Source: Cladophialophora immunda
Lineage: Eukaryota > Ascomycota > Eurotiomycetes > Chaetothyriales > Herpotrichiellaceae
Assembly: GCF_000835495.1 (NCBI RefSeq)
Contig: NW_015622542.1
Location: forward strand, 62,001-126,000
DNA length: 64,000 nucleotides
Reading direction: 5' to 3'
In this document: positions 25,094 to 34,353 of the stretch, one piece after another
How the letters are laid out: the number at the start of each line of letters is the position of its first letter
Numbering within the stretch: position 1 is the first letter of the stretch
Position numbers and translations under genes: made by a program
The notes under the pieces: model-generated
Database searches by the model: none
What the model saw: only the letters and a program-made list of their open reading frames with translations
Told to the model about the DNA's origin: nothing

Positions 25094-26941
25094 TTATCCC
25101 CTGCCATAATATAGCTCCATCAACTCTGGAGCCTCACCCTGAATTACATTGTCTGGGTTCTCCGGGACCGGTCCAAGTAAAGTCCAAAGGTTTGGGGCAT
25201 CCTCAAGGTTTGTCCAGGAGCAAGGGATTCCTCTCTGGAAACAATTCGTGCATCCGTTGTTCGAATGTTTTGTACATTTCCAGATTGATTCTTCAGTGCT
25301 TGCATCCTCGCTGCTAATGTAACAAGCATCGCATTTCCCACGCGGTTGGTCTCGCTTCGAAGGTACTTGGCCTACCCAAGTATTAACACAACTCGCACCA
25401 GCACTGATGAGCCGTATCTTCATTTGTGCGAAAGGTACCGCTGTCGCTCGCTGAACCGGTACATTGGATGCAGTCATAGGCTTGATCTTGATCTCTTGAT
25501 TAAGGAAACTGCGAGTCACCTCCAAGATCGAGGGCATTCCGAAGTCGATCATCCAATCGTAGTCATTCGAAACGTATTGCTGTTCAAGGGACCGAATGAG
25601 CCCAACAGCTTGTATATAGTTCATCAGCGCTCCAGTCAGCTTGTCTGGTGCTTGAACAACACCCTCTGGAGCCCTGGTGCTGGCAGTTGTTTCGAATCCA
25701 GTCGAGCCACTGCCCGGAGCGAACTCGAAAACCTTCGACGCTTGTATGTAGACTTTTTCCCATTCTTGATCGGGGCGCTGGAATTTGACACAAAATGCCA
25801 AACGCCTGGCTTCCTGCCAATTCGATATGGGGCCAAACTCAGGCAATCGTGCCCACTGCATTGGATGAGGCCCAGCCTCGGAAATCTCAAATGAAGGATA
25901 AATCACGGTTCCAGGTTGAATCCGGGCCAAAGATTTGTGTTTGCTGGCATGTGAGACCGCAATAGTAAAATGATGTCGATGGTCTGATGAATGAATTGCG
26001 TCCCAACCATACAGGACAATCTTGTCGGTGGTAATGGATTGCATAGCTTTGTAAGGCGCACGGCTATACACACTGACACGACCTGGCAGGGTTGACTTCG
26101 TGAAGGTCATCACTTCGACGCTTTCGTTAGCGCCAGCGAACTCCTCATTCATAGGTAGTGTCCTATTGAGACCATCAGAGGGCCCGAAGAAGGGAGCAGT
26201 AACAGAGGCAGACGGATCGTGAACGATGGTTACGATCCCAATAGCATTGACTCGGCCAATCTCCAGTGCCCAGAAGTTGACGTAGCCTTGCCGCCCCTTG
26301 CAGTAAACATGAAACCAGGGAACATGGTTTGGCTGCCCCTGGAGAGTATTGCCTTTGTCACCCTTGCCCCAATGCAGTCGGAGAACTTGTCCTTGATCGC
26401 CTTTCTGGAGTGCCAACAACCCTGGGTGGCTTGCAGGATGATCCAATATACACACAAACGGGAACCCCTCTGGCCATACTGTGACCTTGTCCTCAGGTAT
26501 ATTCCCAGTTCGCATGCCGTCTGTGGTGGGGAGCTCGATCTGAAGCAAACAAGGAAGGGTTTGGTTCTGGGCATCAGGCGTCTTTTTTCTGCCGAGCACT
26601 TTCCCTCTCACGCCACGCTCAAGCGTGAAATCTGAAGCGTTTGGAAAGGAAAATTTCCATGAAGTCTTGCATTGATAGGTCAAACCAATAGGAAAATTTT
26701 GAAGCAGGTCTGCCATTCTTTGGTGAAGACCCGGCCCGCCCGTAGGGGATGATACTGCTGACTGAGGACTGGCCAGTTGAGAACCTTGTCTGAAAGAGTC
26801 TTCAGGGGATCGAACATTGCCTTGAGCTGGTTTATTCCGGACGGAAGTTTGGGGTTGCGGTGTTGGCTCGGTATTCGCACGCGGGCGAGACGACTGAGTG
26901 TCTTCCTGCCCAGGAGACTCGTTAGCACCGCAAGCAGACAT
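25094..26941 (-). CDS. Unrecognised protein with C-terminal zinc-cluster-like motif
   Basis: I do not recognise this 615-residue protein. The open frame runs on to 26953, but the first ATG is at 26941 (context aaaATGtc), giving MSACGANESPG. Residues 1-80 are disordered (Gln, Ser, Pro). Residues about 85-480 look folded, with mixed Trp-rich stretches (WKFSFPN, VTVWPEGFPFVCI, VPWFHVYCKG, WALEIGRVN) and no clear family. Residues 537-574 hold six cysteines spaced C-x2-C-x15-C-x7-C-x2-C-x6-C. The second half (GCTNCFQRGIPCSW) closely matches the second half of a Zn2Cys6 cluster, while the first loop is nine residues longer than usual and acidic rather than basic. The tail after it is acidic. No intron is needed. 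Role as a DNA-binding protein is uncertain because the basic residues of a normal cluster are missing. Confidence 0.75.
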   Translation of the reverse strand: MSACGANESPGQEDTQSSRPRANTEPTPQPQTSVRNKPAQGNVRSPEDSFRQGSQLASPQSAVSSPTGGPGLHQRMADLLQNFPIGLTYQCKTSWKFSFPNASDFTLERGVRGKVLGRKKTPDAQNQTLPCLLQIELPTTDGMRTGNIPEDKVTVWPEGFPFVCILDHPASHPGLLALQKGDQGQVLRLHWGKGDKGNTLQGQPNHVPWFHVYCKGRQGYVNFWALEIGRVNAIGIVTIVHDPSASVTAPFFGPSDGLNRTLPMNEEFAGANESVEVMTFTKSTLPGRVSVYSRAPYKAMQSITTDKIVLYGWDAIHSSDHRHHFTIAVSHASKHKSLARIQPGTVIYPSFEISEAGPHPMQWARLPEFGPISNWQEARRLAFCVKFQRPDQEWEKVYIQASKVFEFAPGSGSTGFETTASTRAPEGVVQAPDKLTGALMNYIQAVGLIRSLEQQYVSNDYDWMIDFGMPSILEVTRSFLNQEIKIKPMTASNVPVQRATAVPFAQMKIRLISAGASCVNTWVGQVPSKRDQPRGKCDACYISSEDASTEESIWKCTKHSNNGCTNCFQRGIPCSWTNLEDAPNLWTLLGPVPENPDNVIQGEAPELMELYYGRG

Positions 26942-28445
26942 TTTGGCGACCAAGGGTCCTGGATAAGGAGCTGCAAGTAGTTGTGTTGTAAATCAATGCC
27001 TTTGATGATAGTCTGAGGGAACAATTAAATCTTTGAGGGAAGAGAAATCAGCGAATTGAAAGGAAAGTGAGAGCGAATTGGAGTTGAGCATGCGAATCTG
27101 AGAAGTGATTCTCGACCTTCGTGAGTCACATGTTGTGAATAAACAGCTCTTGCCAAGTATGAGAGAAATCTGGTTTTGACGTGAATAGCATCAAGGACAG
27201 TGTTACTCGAATGACTCCCCAGATATGGTGGGCAGTCGTTCAAGGGACTTCACTGTTTGGCAGACATGCTGTAGTGACCACCATGGGCGGAGAGAATCAT
27301 CGCCCATGGTGAAAGGCCTCCCATCACCCCATTCACCTCTGCGACGTTGAGCTCTGAGATAAGCCAGTCACACTTCAATTTGGATACTCTCCTTATATTG
27401 AGATCAACACTCTATAGAAGGTGTGACAGCGAGTCTGAGGGTCAAGAGAAAGCGAATCCTTCCTGGTTCTTACCGGGCCTTACCCGTAGCCTAATTGTGC
27501 GTTTTAGTTGACTAACAGAGTCCCATGAACAGAGAGGAGGTAAGTGTAGAGCTCAAACAAGACTGTTTCGATATTTCGCCCATATCGCAAGTGTTGGCTG
27601 AGAATGTCTTCCATGAAGGTTTGCGGCGTCAGAGACGTCCAAACCTCTTCCACCTAAAACACCCATGGGTATTGCCTCTTGGATATGATTTCCCAGAGCC
27701 CGACCAGTGGGTTTCGAGCGTTTCGAGCGTTTCGAGCGTTTCGAGCGTGACCGCTTCGTCGACCACGTGGGCTTCGCGACCTTAGGCTCTCTATTGCTGC
27801 AGCGGACGAGAGTCGACCACCTCGGATACGGACACCGAGACGGAAAGGGGCCAGACCACCATGTCTGCGACCAAGTAGCATGCGCTCCGTCTTGTGGAGC
27901 TGATGTATGCCGTTCGCGAATATAGGAGTCTCGAGTCTGCGTTGCTGGCACCAGGGAGGACGCGCTCAACAAGCGTCAAATGTGGGATTGATCAGACATT
28001 GAACGCCACACTTTTCGGCAGTTGGTGATCGTCCTTCAAGGTCTGGGGGTCCTCTGAGATACCACAAGGCTTTGATGGATATACCAAGGAGCTAGCCCGG
28101 TCATTCCCCGTGAGCTTTATGTTGAACGCGATGTCTTAGTTGATGATTTGTTGACCGGGCCTCCTCCGCAATAATTTCCCCATGTTACTCCATATTCGGG
28201 CATCCACCAACGTGCTCCCTACTCCAAAAGGTGGCAGGGGTTCCGGCAACGCTTCCTGTGGATGCGATGGGTAATCCCGCCATATATCTACTGTGGCTCT
28301 CGCTCCCAAGAAAAGGTGTATGCTGTTCCTGGTCTGCTGCTTCAGCTGACTTGGCCGACAACCAAACCAATATTCAGCTTTGTTGGCGGATACCTCGACC
28401 ATCGAACCAGACTAATAACACGATTTGAGACGGTCTGTTTCCAAT
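26942..28445. other. Divergent intergenic region
   Basis: 1.5 kb between the divergent genes at 26941 and 28446, carrying both promoters. A four-copy 9-bp repeat lies at 27712-27747. A plus frame at 27525-27785 and a minus frame at 27553-27972 overlap this repeat, but neither has a recognisable product. Confidence 0.4.
27712..27747. repeat. Four tandem copies of a 9-bp unit
   Basis: The unit TTTCGAGCG is repeated four times without mismatch, preceded by one extra G. Because the unit is a multiple of three, it keeps any reading frame open (Ser-Ser-Val on plus). TTCGAG plus CG gives partial palindromy. No function is evident. Confidence 0.85.
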
Positions 28446-30249
28446 ATGGTTGGCGGTGCTCCTGTTTCTGCCAACCCGCTCAAGCTCGATGTGCGAAGTC
28501 ACGCCAAATGTCTCGCCATATGTGCCGTGGCGACTATGGCTACGTTCCAGTACGGTCTTGACTACGCACTCGTGGGCGGATTTCTCTCAATGCCCGGCTT
28601 CCTCAAGGTCTTCGGCTATTACTCAGAGGAGCTGGGCAAATGGAACATTGATCCGACAGTCCAGCAGTTGATATCCTCCTTGATGACGATAGGTACTTTT
28701 GTTTCGTCGCTACTGGTCGGACCCTTCAGCGCGAAATTCGGGAGAAGGCAGGGTCTTTGGGCCGCCACGCTGCTCAACTTCGTGGCTACCAGCATCCAGA
28801 TGGGAACAAAGAGCAAGGCAGCTCTCTATGTTGCCCGTCTCATCTTGGGTGCGCTCCTTTAACAAGTATTCCCGTGTCTTGCCTGCTGACTTATCTCCGA
28901 GGTATCTCCGTGGGCTGGTTCTTAACATTCGCCCAACTCTACGTCCATGAAGCAGCACCCGCCCACTTGCGAGGCATTTCGTTCGGGTTGTATCAAGTCA
29001 TGCTTTCCATTGGCTCCATTGTGGGTGCAGCTGTCGACTTTGGGACGCATACCAAGACCGGCCGGAATGCATATCAGATTCCCTTGGCAATTTTCTTTGT
29101 GGCCCCGACTCTCCAAGCCATTCTTCTGTTCCTCTTCGCACCCGAGTCTCCAAGGTGGCTGATGGTCCAGCGCAAAGAGGAAGCTGCAGAGGCCGCGTTG
29201 CGGAAACTTCGAAACTCGAATATCGATGAACTCGAGCTCCAGGCGGAATTGAACGAGATCCGACAGTCGACTAGGGAACAACTGGAACAGAACAAGAAAG
29301 CCCTGTTCTTGGAGATGTGGCGAGGCACGAATCTACGCAGGACTCTCCTCTCCATTGCCGTCGTGTGTTTCCATTCGGCCAACGGGTAAGTGCTCCCTCT
29401 CTTGCTGCTCTGGGCAAGGCTGATATGTAAACAGGTCAAGCTGGGTATGTCTCTATATCTCTCAGATGCTTTTTTCTGATGCACAATGCTGATTTAGACA
29501 CAAGATTAATATCTACACCACTTACTACTTGCAAATGGCAGGCGTCAAGAACCCTTTTGGGTACTCTGTCATGGTCACCTGTACCGGCTTGATCGGTGTG
29601 CTGTTCAGTTTCTTCTTCGTGCGACTGATCGATCGACGCCTGGTGTTGTTAATTGGCATCACAGCTTGTGCCATTTGCCAATTAATCCCGGCAATCGCAT
29701 GGAGCGCAAGCCCGGGAACCGAGTCCACGGGAAAAGTGGTTGTTGCCTTTATCTCCCTCTTCACGTTCTTCTATGTTGCCTACGGTTTGTCTCTCGCCAA
29801 CGAAGATGGATTAGAGCAAAACTGACAGCAATATAGCTCCCTACGCCTGGCTCCTCGGTGGCGAATACGTCAACAATCAGCTCCGCGCATTCACGTTCGG
29901 CCTGGCCACGGCAATGAACTTTCTGGGAAACTGGGCAGGGACTTTCTCTGCTCCCTACTTCATAAACCCGGCCAAATTCGGCTGGAGCGCCAAGTACGGC
30001 TACATCTGGTTCGGAAGCAACATGGTCTGTGTCATCTTCACCTATTTCTTCTTACCCGAGACACGAGATCGTACCCTGGAGGAGATCCACGAGATGTTCG
30101 AGGCGAGGCTGCCGGCACGGAAATTCAAGGGCTATGTCTGCACCGGTGTGGAAAGCTATGCTGCAGAGGCAATGGGCAAGGACTTGGCCGAGACCAAGCA
30201 TATTGGGCAGATAACACATGTAGAGGAGTTGCGAGAGAATCGGCCGTGA
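28446..30249 (+). CDS. MFS sugar porter (maltose/alpha-glucoside type)
   Basis: Twelve-helix proton-coupled sugar transporter of the plasma membrane. Exons 28446-28848, 28902-29385, 29435-29444, 29505-29784 and 29837-30249 join to 529 residues; introns are 49-60 bp. The third exon is a 10-nt micro-exon (GTCAAGCTGG); with it the helix-7 motif reads SANGSSWINIYTTYYLQ. Without it, or with the nearest alternative acceptor at 29498, the frame stops at TAA. Sugar porter hallmarks are KFGRRQG after helix 2, PESPRWL before the central loop and PETRDRTLEEIHEMFEA after helix 12, the last typical of the maltose permease branch. The start ATG at 28446 begins MVGGAPVSANPLKL. The substrate cannot be told from sequence. 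Confidence 0.92.
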
Positions 30250-30704
30250 TCAGCATGCGCAAGATTCCTGATGTGAGTCCTCCATCAGGCCGAGGTGGCC
30301 GCCACACCAAAGACAGCTTATACTATTCATAAGGATGGGGCTCCCGCTATACCGAAGAGCAGATTCAATACTGCTATCCCAGAGGAAGACCTCATAGCTA
30401 CTGGTGAACCAGGTCTGTTTGCTGCTATAGTACCCCTTTCTCAAAAGCCTGACGTCGGCTCGGTGCGTTGAAGTCGCCGACCCCCCGCACGGTAACCCGC
30501 TGCGGGGAAACTTAAGCTTCCGCCAATCATTTCTTGTGCCCTTCAAATTTGACCGCAATTCTTGCACTGTGCTGCGCCGCTACTGAATTCGCCGAGCTAT
30601 GTAACCAAATATTTCATCAGATACAGTGCTATTGACCCCAGGCAATACGGCTGTCCTGTCTCTCTTCTGCACCTTGGCTTTATCATCTATGCCTCTCGAG
30701 CAAA
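30250..30704. other. Short intergenic, ski6 promoter
   Basis: 455 bp between two plus-strand genes. No frame of interest; presumed 3' end of the transporter and promoter of ski6. Confidence 0.45.
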
Positions 30705-31557
30705 ATGCCTCTCGACACAATCTCCACTTACTCGCAAACCCTGCTCAGACAGGACGGCCGACGGTGGAATGAGCTGCGGCGCATCTTTGCCTCAATTTCA
30801 ACTCAGCCTTCCAGTGATGGGTCTAGTATGCTTACTATGGGTAACACGGTAGTTCTCTGCACCGTGACTGGACCAAGAGAAGGGTGCGATTGAACCTTCC
30901 CCTGCAGAGAACATTCCTCACCGAAGAGTGTGGAAGGGCTAACATCTACGTGCTCACAGACGAGGCCAACGCGACAATAACAACGCGCTCGTCGAAACCG
31001 ACTTGAACGTCGCGCCGTTTGCATCAATGGACCGACGCCGGCGAACCCGCACCGACAAGCAAATCCAAGAACTCCAGTCCACAATCTCCTCGTCATTTCA
31101 ATCCCACCTGTTCACGCACTTGTATCCGCGCTCTCTGATCACCATCTCCTTGCACGTCTTGAGCCTTGATGGAGGGCTGCTCGTCGCGTGCTTGAATGCC
31201 GCAAGCCTAGCATTGGTCGATGCCGGGGTGCCCATGCCGAGCATCCTCGCCGCCGTGAGCTGCGGGGTTATTATTCCTACGGACGATTCCAAGGCAAAGG
31301 CAGAGCCAATGCTCGATTTGAACAACACAGAAGAGCAAGAGTTGGCATTTCTCACAATAGCTACGGTCTCCGGGGGCGAGAAGCAGGAGGATAAAGTGTC
31401 GGTGCTGATGATGGAGTCACGAGTCGAGATCGCAGCTGGTAGCGAGAAGGTGGAAGCCATGCTGGCCACCGGCGTGGATGGCTGTAAAGAGGTGAGGAGG
31501 AAGATGGAGGATGTGGTCCGGAAGCATGGCGCCAAAGTCATGATGAGTCGGAGGTGA
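30705..31557 (+). CDS. ski6: Exosome core subunit Ski6/Rrp41
   Basis: RNase PH-fold subunit of the nine-subunit exosome ring, needed for 3'-5' RNA processing and decay in nucleus and cytoplasm. Exons 30705-30883 and 30960-31557 join to 258 residues. The 76-bp intron has a good branch site (ctaac) 20 bases before its AG. The start MPLDTISTY is followed by LLRQDGRRWNELRR, the conserved N-terminus of fungal Rrp41. Further family blocks are MGNTVVLCTVTGPRE, LNVAPFASMDRRRR, PRSLITISLHVLSLDGG, CLNAASLALVDAGVPM and DLNNTEEQEL. The eukaryotic subunit is not catalytically active, as known for the family. Length is usual. Confidence 0.96.
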
Positions 31558-31990
31558 TTTTGGGATGATAAGATGATGCACGCCACGATTGATGACATGG
31601 ACCTTGGGCCCTCGTCTGTCGATACAGGGAACATCAACTCGCCGTACTCGATTCGGTATCAGGAACTGAATCATTCTACACACTGACCGGAGGCCTACGA
31701 TTTATGAGGATTCAAGATTCGACCATCTGCACGCTGAGCACGAGATGATTGGCCCTAGAGAATTCGCTGTTGAAGATTGCGGTCGCATGAGTACGATGGA
31801 CACGAAAGGGCGTATGGATAGTGTCTGCAGAGACACTTTGGGCTGAGTGTTGGATCGCTGAGGGCCAGCGACTGGAGGACCAGACGGAAGGCAAACGCGA
31901 AAACGCTTTTCAAATTATCGATTCAAACCACTGCCTTGGACACTTGGAACAAAATGAGCCGATTATCTCCTCTGGCCTTCCCTCAACCTT
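31558..31990. other. Convergent 3' ends, no gene seen
   Basis: Between the stops of ski6 (+) and the small minus-strand gene at 31991. No coding signal beyond antisense shadows. Confidence 0.4.
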
Positions 31991-32490
31991 CTACATGATG
32001 TCTATCAAAGCATCATTCTCCTCACCAATCGACTTCTTCAGTTCTTCCGACAGCGCTCCCTGCTCGATCGCACGACTCTGTATGACTTGTGTCAGCATGG
32101 TCATTGTCTGTTGCAAGGCACGCAGTTCCGTGCGGTTGCGAAGCCATGGGGGCGTCCGTGATCGAAGGGGCCTAAAATCCTGGCTGGTTTATGAGGATGT
32201 CAGTCATCATGGAGGCAATAAAACTCAGGCAACGCAGATACTGGCTGTGGTATCTTCCTGGTGGCAGTACTTACTTTTGAAGCATTAGCCTGGCTCTTTC
32301 CATTCGCACTGCTGTGGCCGGTGTCCTTGAGGTAGGCGATGGCACCCTTGAGCGTCTTTGCTAAAGGGCTGTCTTTGGTCTGGCCCTCTGGCAAACTATC
32401 GAAATAACGTCCTGGGATAAGCTTACACATTTCATCCCTCGCATTATTCTCTTCGTCGCGGCGGATTTGCGCATACTGCGCCGCTTGCGT
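31991..32490 (-). CDS. Small helical protein, possible divergent bHLH; 5' end unsure
   Basis: Two exons, 32490-32275 and 32179-31991, with a 95-bp intron (gtaagt..ccagccag) that joins ANASK to DFRPLRSR. From the first clear ATG at 32430 the product is 114 residues (MCKLIPGRYFD). The frame continues upstream for 20 coherent codons (AAQYAQIRRDEENNARDE) to an in-frame TAG at 32493-32491. An in-frame ATG (ATG GCT CTT) lies just before that stop, at 32504. Read together, IRRDEENNARDEMCKLIPG, a loop and LAKTLKGAIAYLKD have the shape of a basic helix-loop-helix domain, though the basic part is weak. The second exon is a coiled coil (LRALQQTMTMLTQVIQSRAI, LSEELKKSIGEEN). The TAG may be the end of an upstream intron (ctctttag), a nonsense mutation, or true non-coding leader. 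Family assignment is tentative. Confidence 0.5.
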
Positions 32491-32504
32491 CTAAAGAGCC
32501 ATGC

Positions 32505-34353
32505 TGGGGATTATCTTGAGTGCTGGCTGCCGCTGGAGCTCGTGTCTTGCGATTATGGAACCGGAACTACCACCAATACGAAGTGCTCGGATTTATATAT
32601 ATCTGGAAAGGACAGCAGTTGAGAAGAATAGCTAACCACGCCACTACTGGACAGAACTTCGCATGCCTCAACGCAGGTCAGGCGATGACAATACTGCAAT
32701 CGTCTGTTCACTCTGCTCAGCGCTAGGATCATATCACTACTGGCATGCCCTGTTCATGAGTACATTGGGCGTCCCTGAACAATACGAATCGATATTGCCC
32801 CATGGGATGAATTCAGCACGCTGAGGTGGCGCTTTCAGAATAGCGGAATGTGGCAGGTCGACTCGACTCCGCCGGCGTATGACAAGAAGAGCGAGGACAA
32901 GTGAAGCCGATTGATGGGAGAAAGAAGTGTTATTTATACACATCTTATTGCCCACAAAAGAAGAGGACTTTGGCTCGTGCCACGTACTTTCCACCAACTC
33001 TTCTTCGCGGCTTTGCATTGAAGAAAGGAAAGAGAAATCGCACCGCGAGCAACAAGAAGGTCATTTTGAGTCTTGATGCGACCTCCATCCATCCTGAACA
33101 TTCGAAGAAATTGTTATCTGTCAAGGATAAAGAGACAATCAACTTCCATCAACCACCAATAGCATAGCAGGTGGACATGAGCAACGAATCCCCCCAAGCC
33201 TTTGTTTATTTGCTGTGTCAGTCGGAGTTACATCTGATTTAGAAGGATAGGGGCTATGAACACTTCTTCTATTGGTCACATACTCCGTAGTTGTTCTTCT
33301 ATCAAGGTGAAATTGATCGAGGAGCTCCAGCCATGAGCAGCTGGACAGCATAATGGTGCGGTTTGGAAGAAGGGGTGAAATTCTGCAGGCAATTTGCGAA
33401 CAAGGGTCACGAGGAGGAGTCAACATCCCGCGGATCCAGAGTCCGGTGCAGGTCGATAGATGAGCGACGCAACCAAACGCGTGGCAGTGGGCAGTGATTG
33501 CCAGTCACATATGCGTGACGACAGATCAGTGGCACAGAAGTGAGCATCTCATGCAGGTACGGATTTCGTTCAGAACCACCAGCCTTCTCTGCCACACGTC
33601 ATGGCGACTTGGTCTTTGGGGGACGACCAGGAGAAATCTGAGATGCCGAATCGGCCCACAAGTGCAAGCTTGCGTTTGATTGATCTTCAGCGTCGTCTCG
33701 CCCCCTAATCAGAGCCACCGGCCTGGTAGCTGTGGCAGTGAAAACTGATGAAGCGGCCCAATCAGGCGAGTTGACGTCCTTCAGGGTGTGGGCCCCAACA
33801 GCCCCCCAAAGATACCAAAGAAGCCCCCAGCCCAGACTGGCAGGCGGGAAGTAGTCGCCAGTGGGCCGTGGACACCCCCCCGAACAAACCTGCTGGAAAT
33901 TTTATGAGCAAGGCACCAGAGGATCCATGGTCTGGCAGACTTCACGGCTTCAATCCCCATGACCGCCTCGTATCTACCTATACTTCTCTCCTGCTACTAC
34001 TTCCCTCTTCCTCCCTCCTCATCCCGCATGATATCTTTCTGTTGAGCCTTCATTCGTTGCCGAGTGACCTGTTGTTACCCTCGCTTGCACACTTGAAAAC
34101 ACACAAAACCGCAGTCTCTACTTCTCCAACTACATTGGTATGTGGCCGCCTCCTTGATATTGCCCTCCTTGACCGCCACTTGAGGTTCGACCTTTCTTTG
34201 GCCTTTGTCTTTGTTTCGTGCAACTCACAAAGTGACATCCAGGATTTGTGCGGCCCTTCCGAGCATGGAAAGATAGACGTCAACATTTCTCCCTCGTCCC
34301 ACCTCCCACCGTCCTTGTTGCCGTCCCCGACCACCACTGCGCACTTCCTCAAA
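32505..34353. other. Divergent intergenic with hmg1 promoter and leader
   Basis: 1.85 kb between the small minus-strand gene and HMG-CoA reductase. The plus strand from about 33980 to 34350 is C/T-rich, as in other leaders here. The hmg1 frame stays open upstream of its ATG for 162 codons to about 33868, including an ATG at 33904. Minus-strand frames between 32737 and 33426 have no recognisable product. Confidence 0.45.
32591..32603 (-). promoter_or_regulatory. TATA-like A/T run
   Basis: On the minus strand the sequence reads gatatatataaat, about 90 bases before the ATG at 32504 and 160 before the ATG at 32430. It is placed suitably for the small gene at 31991, but no other promoter evidence exists. 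Confidence 0.25.
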
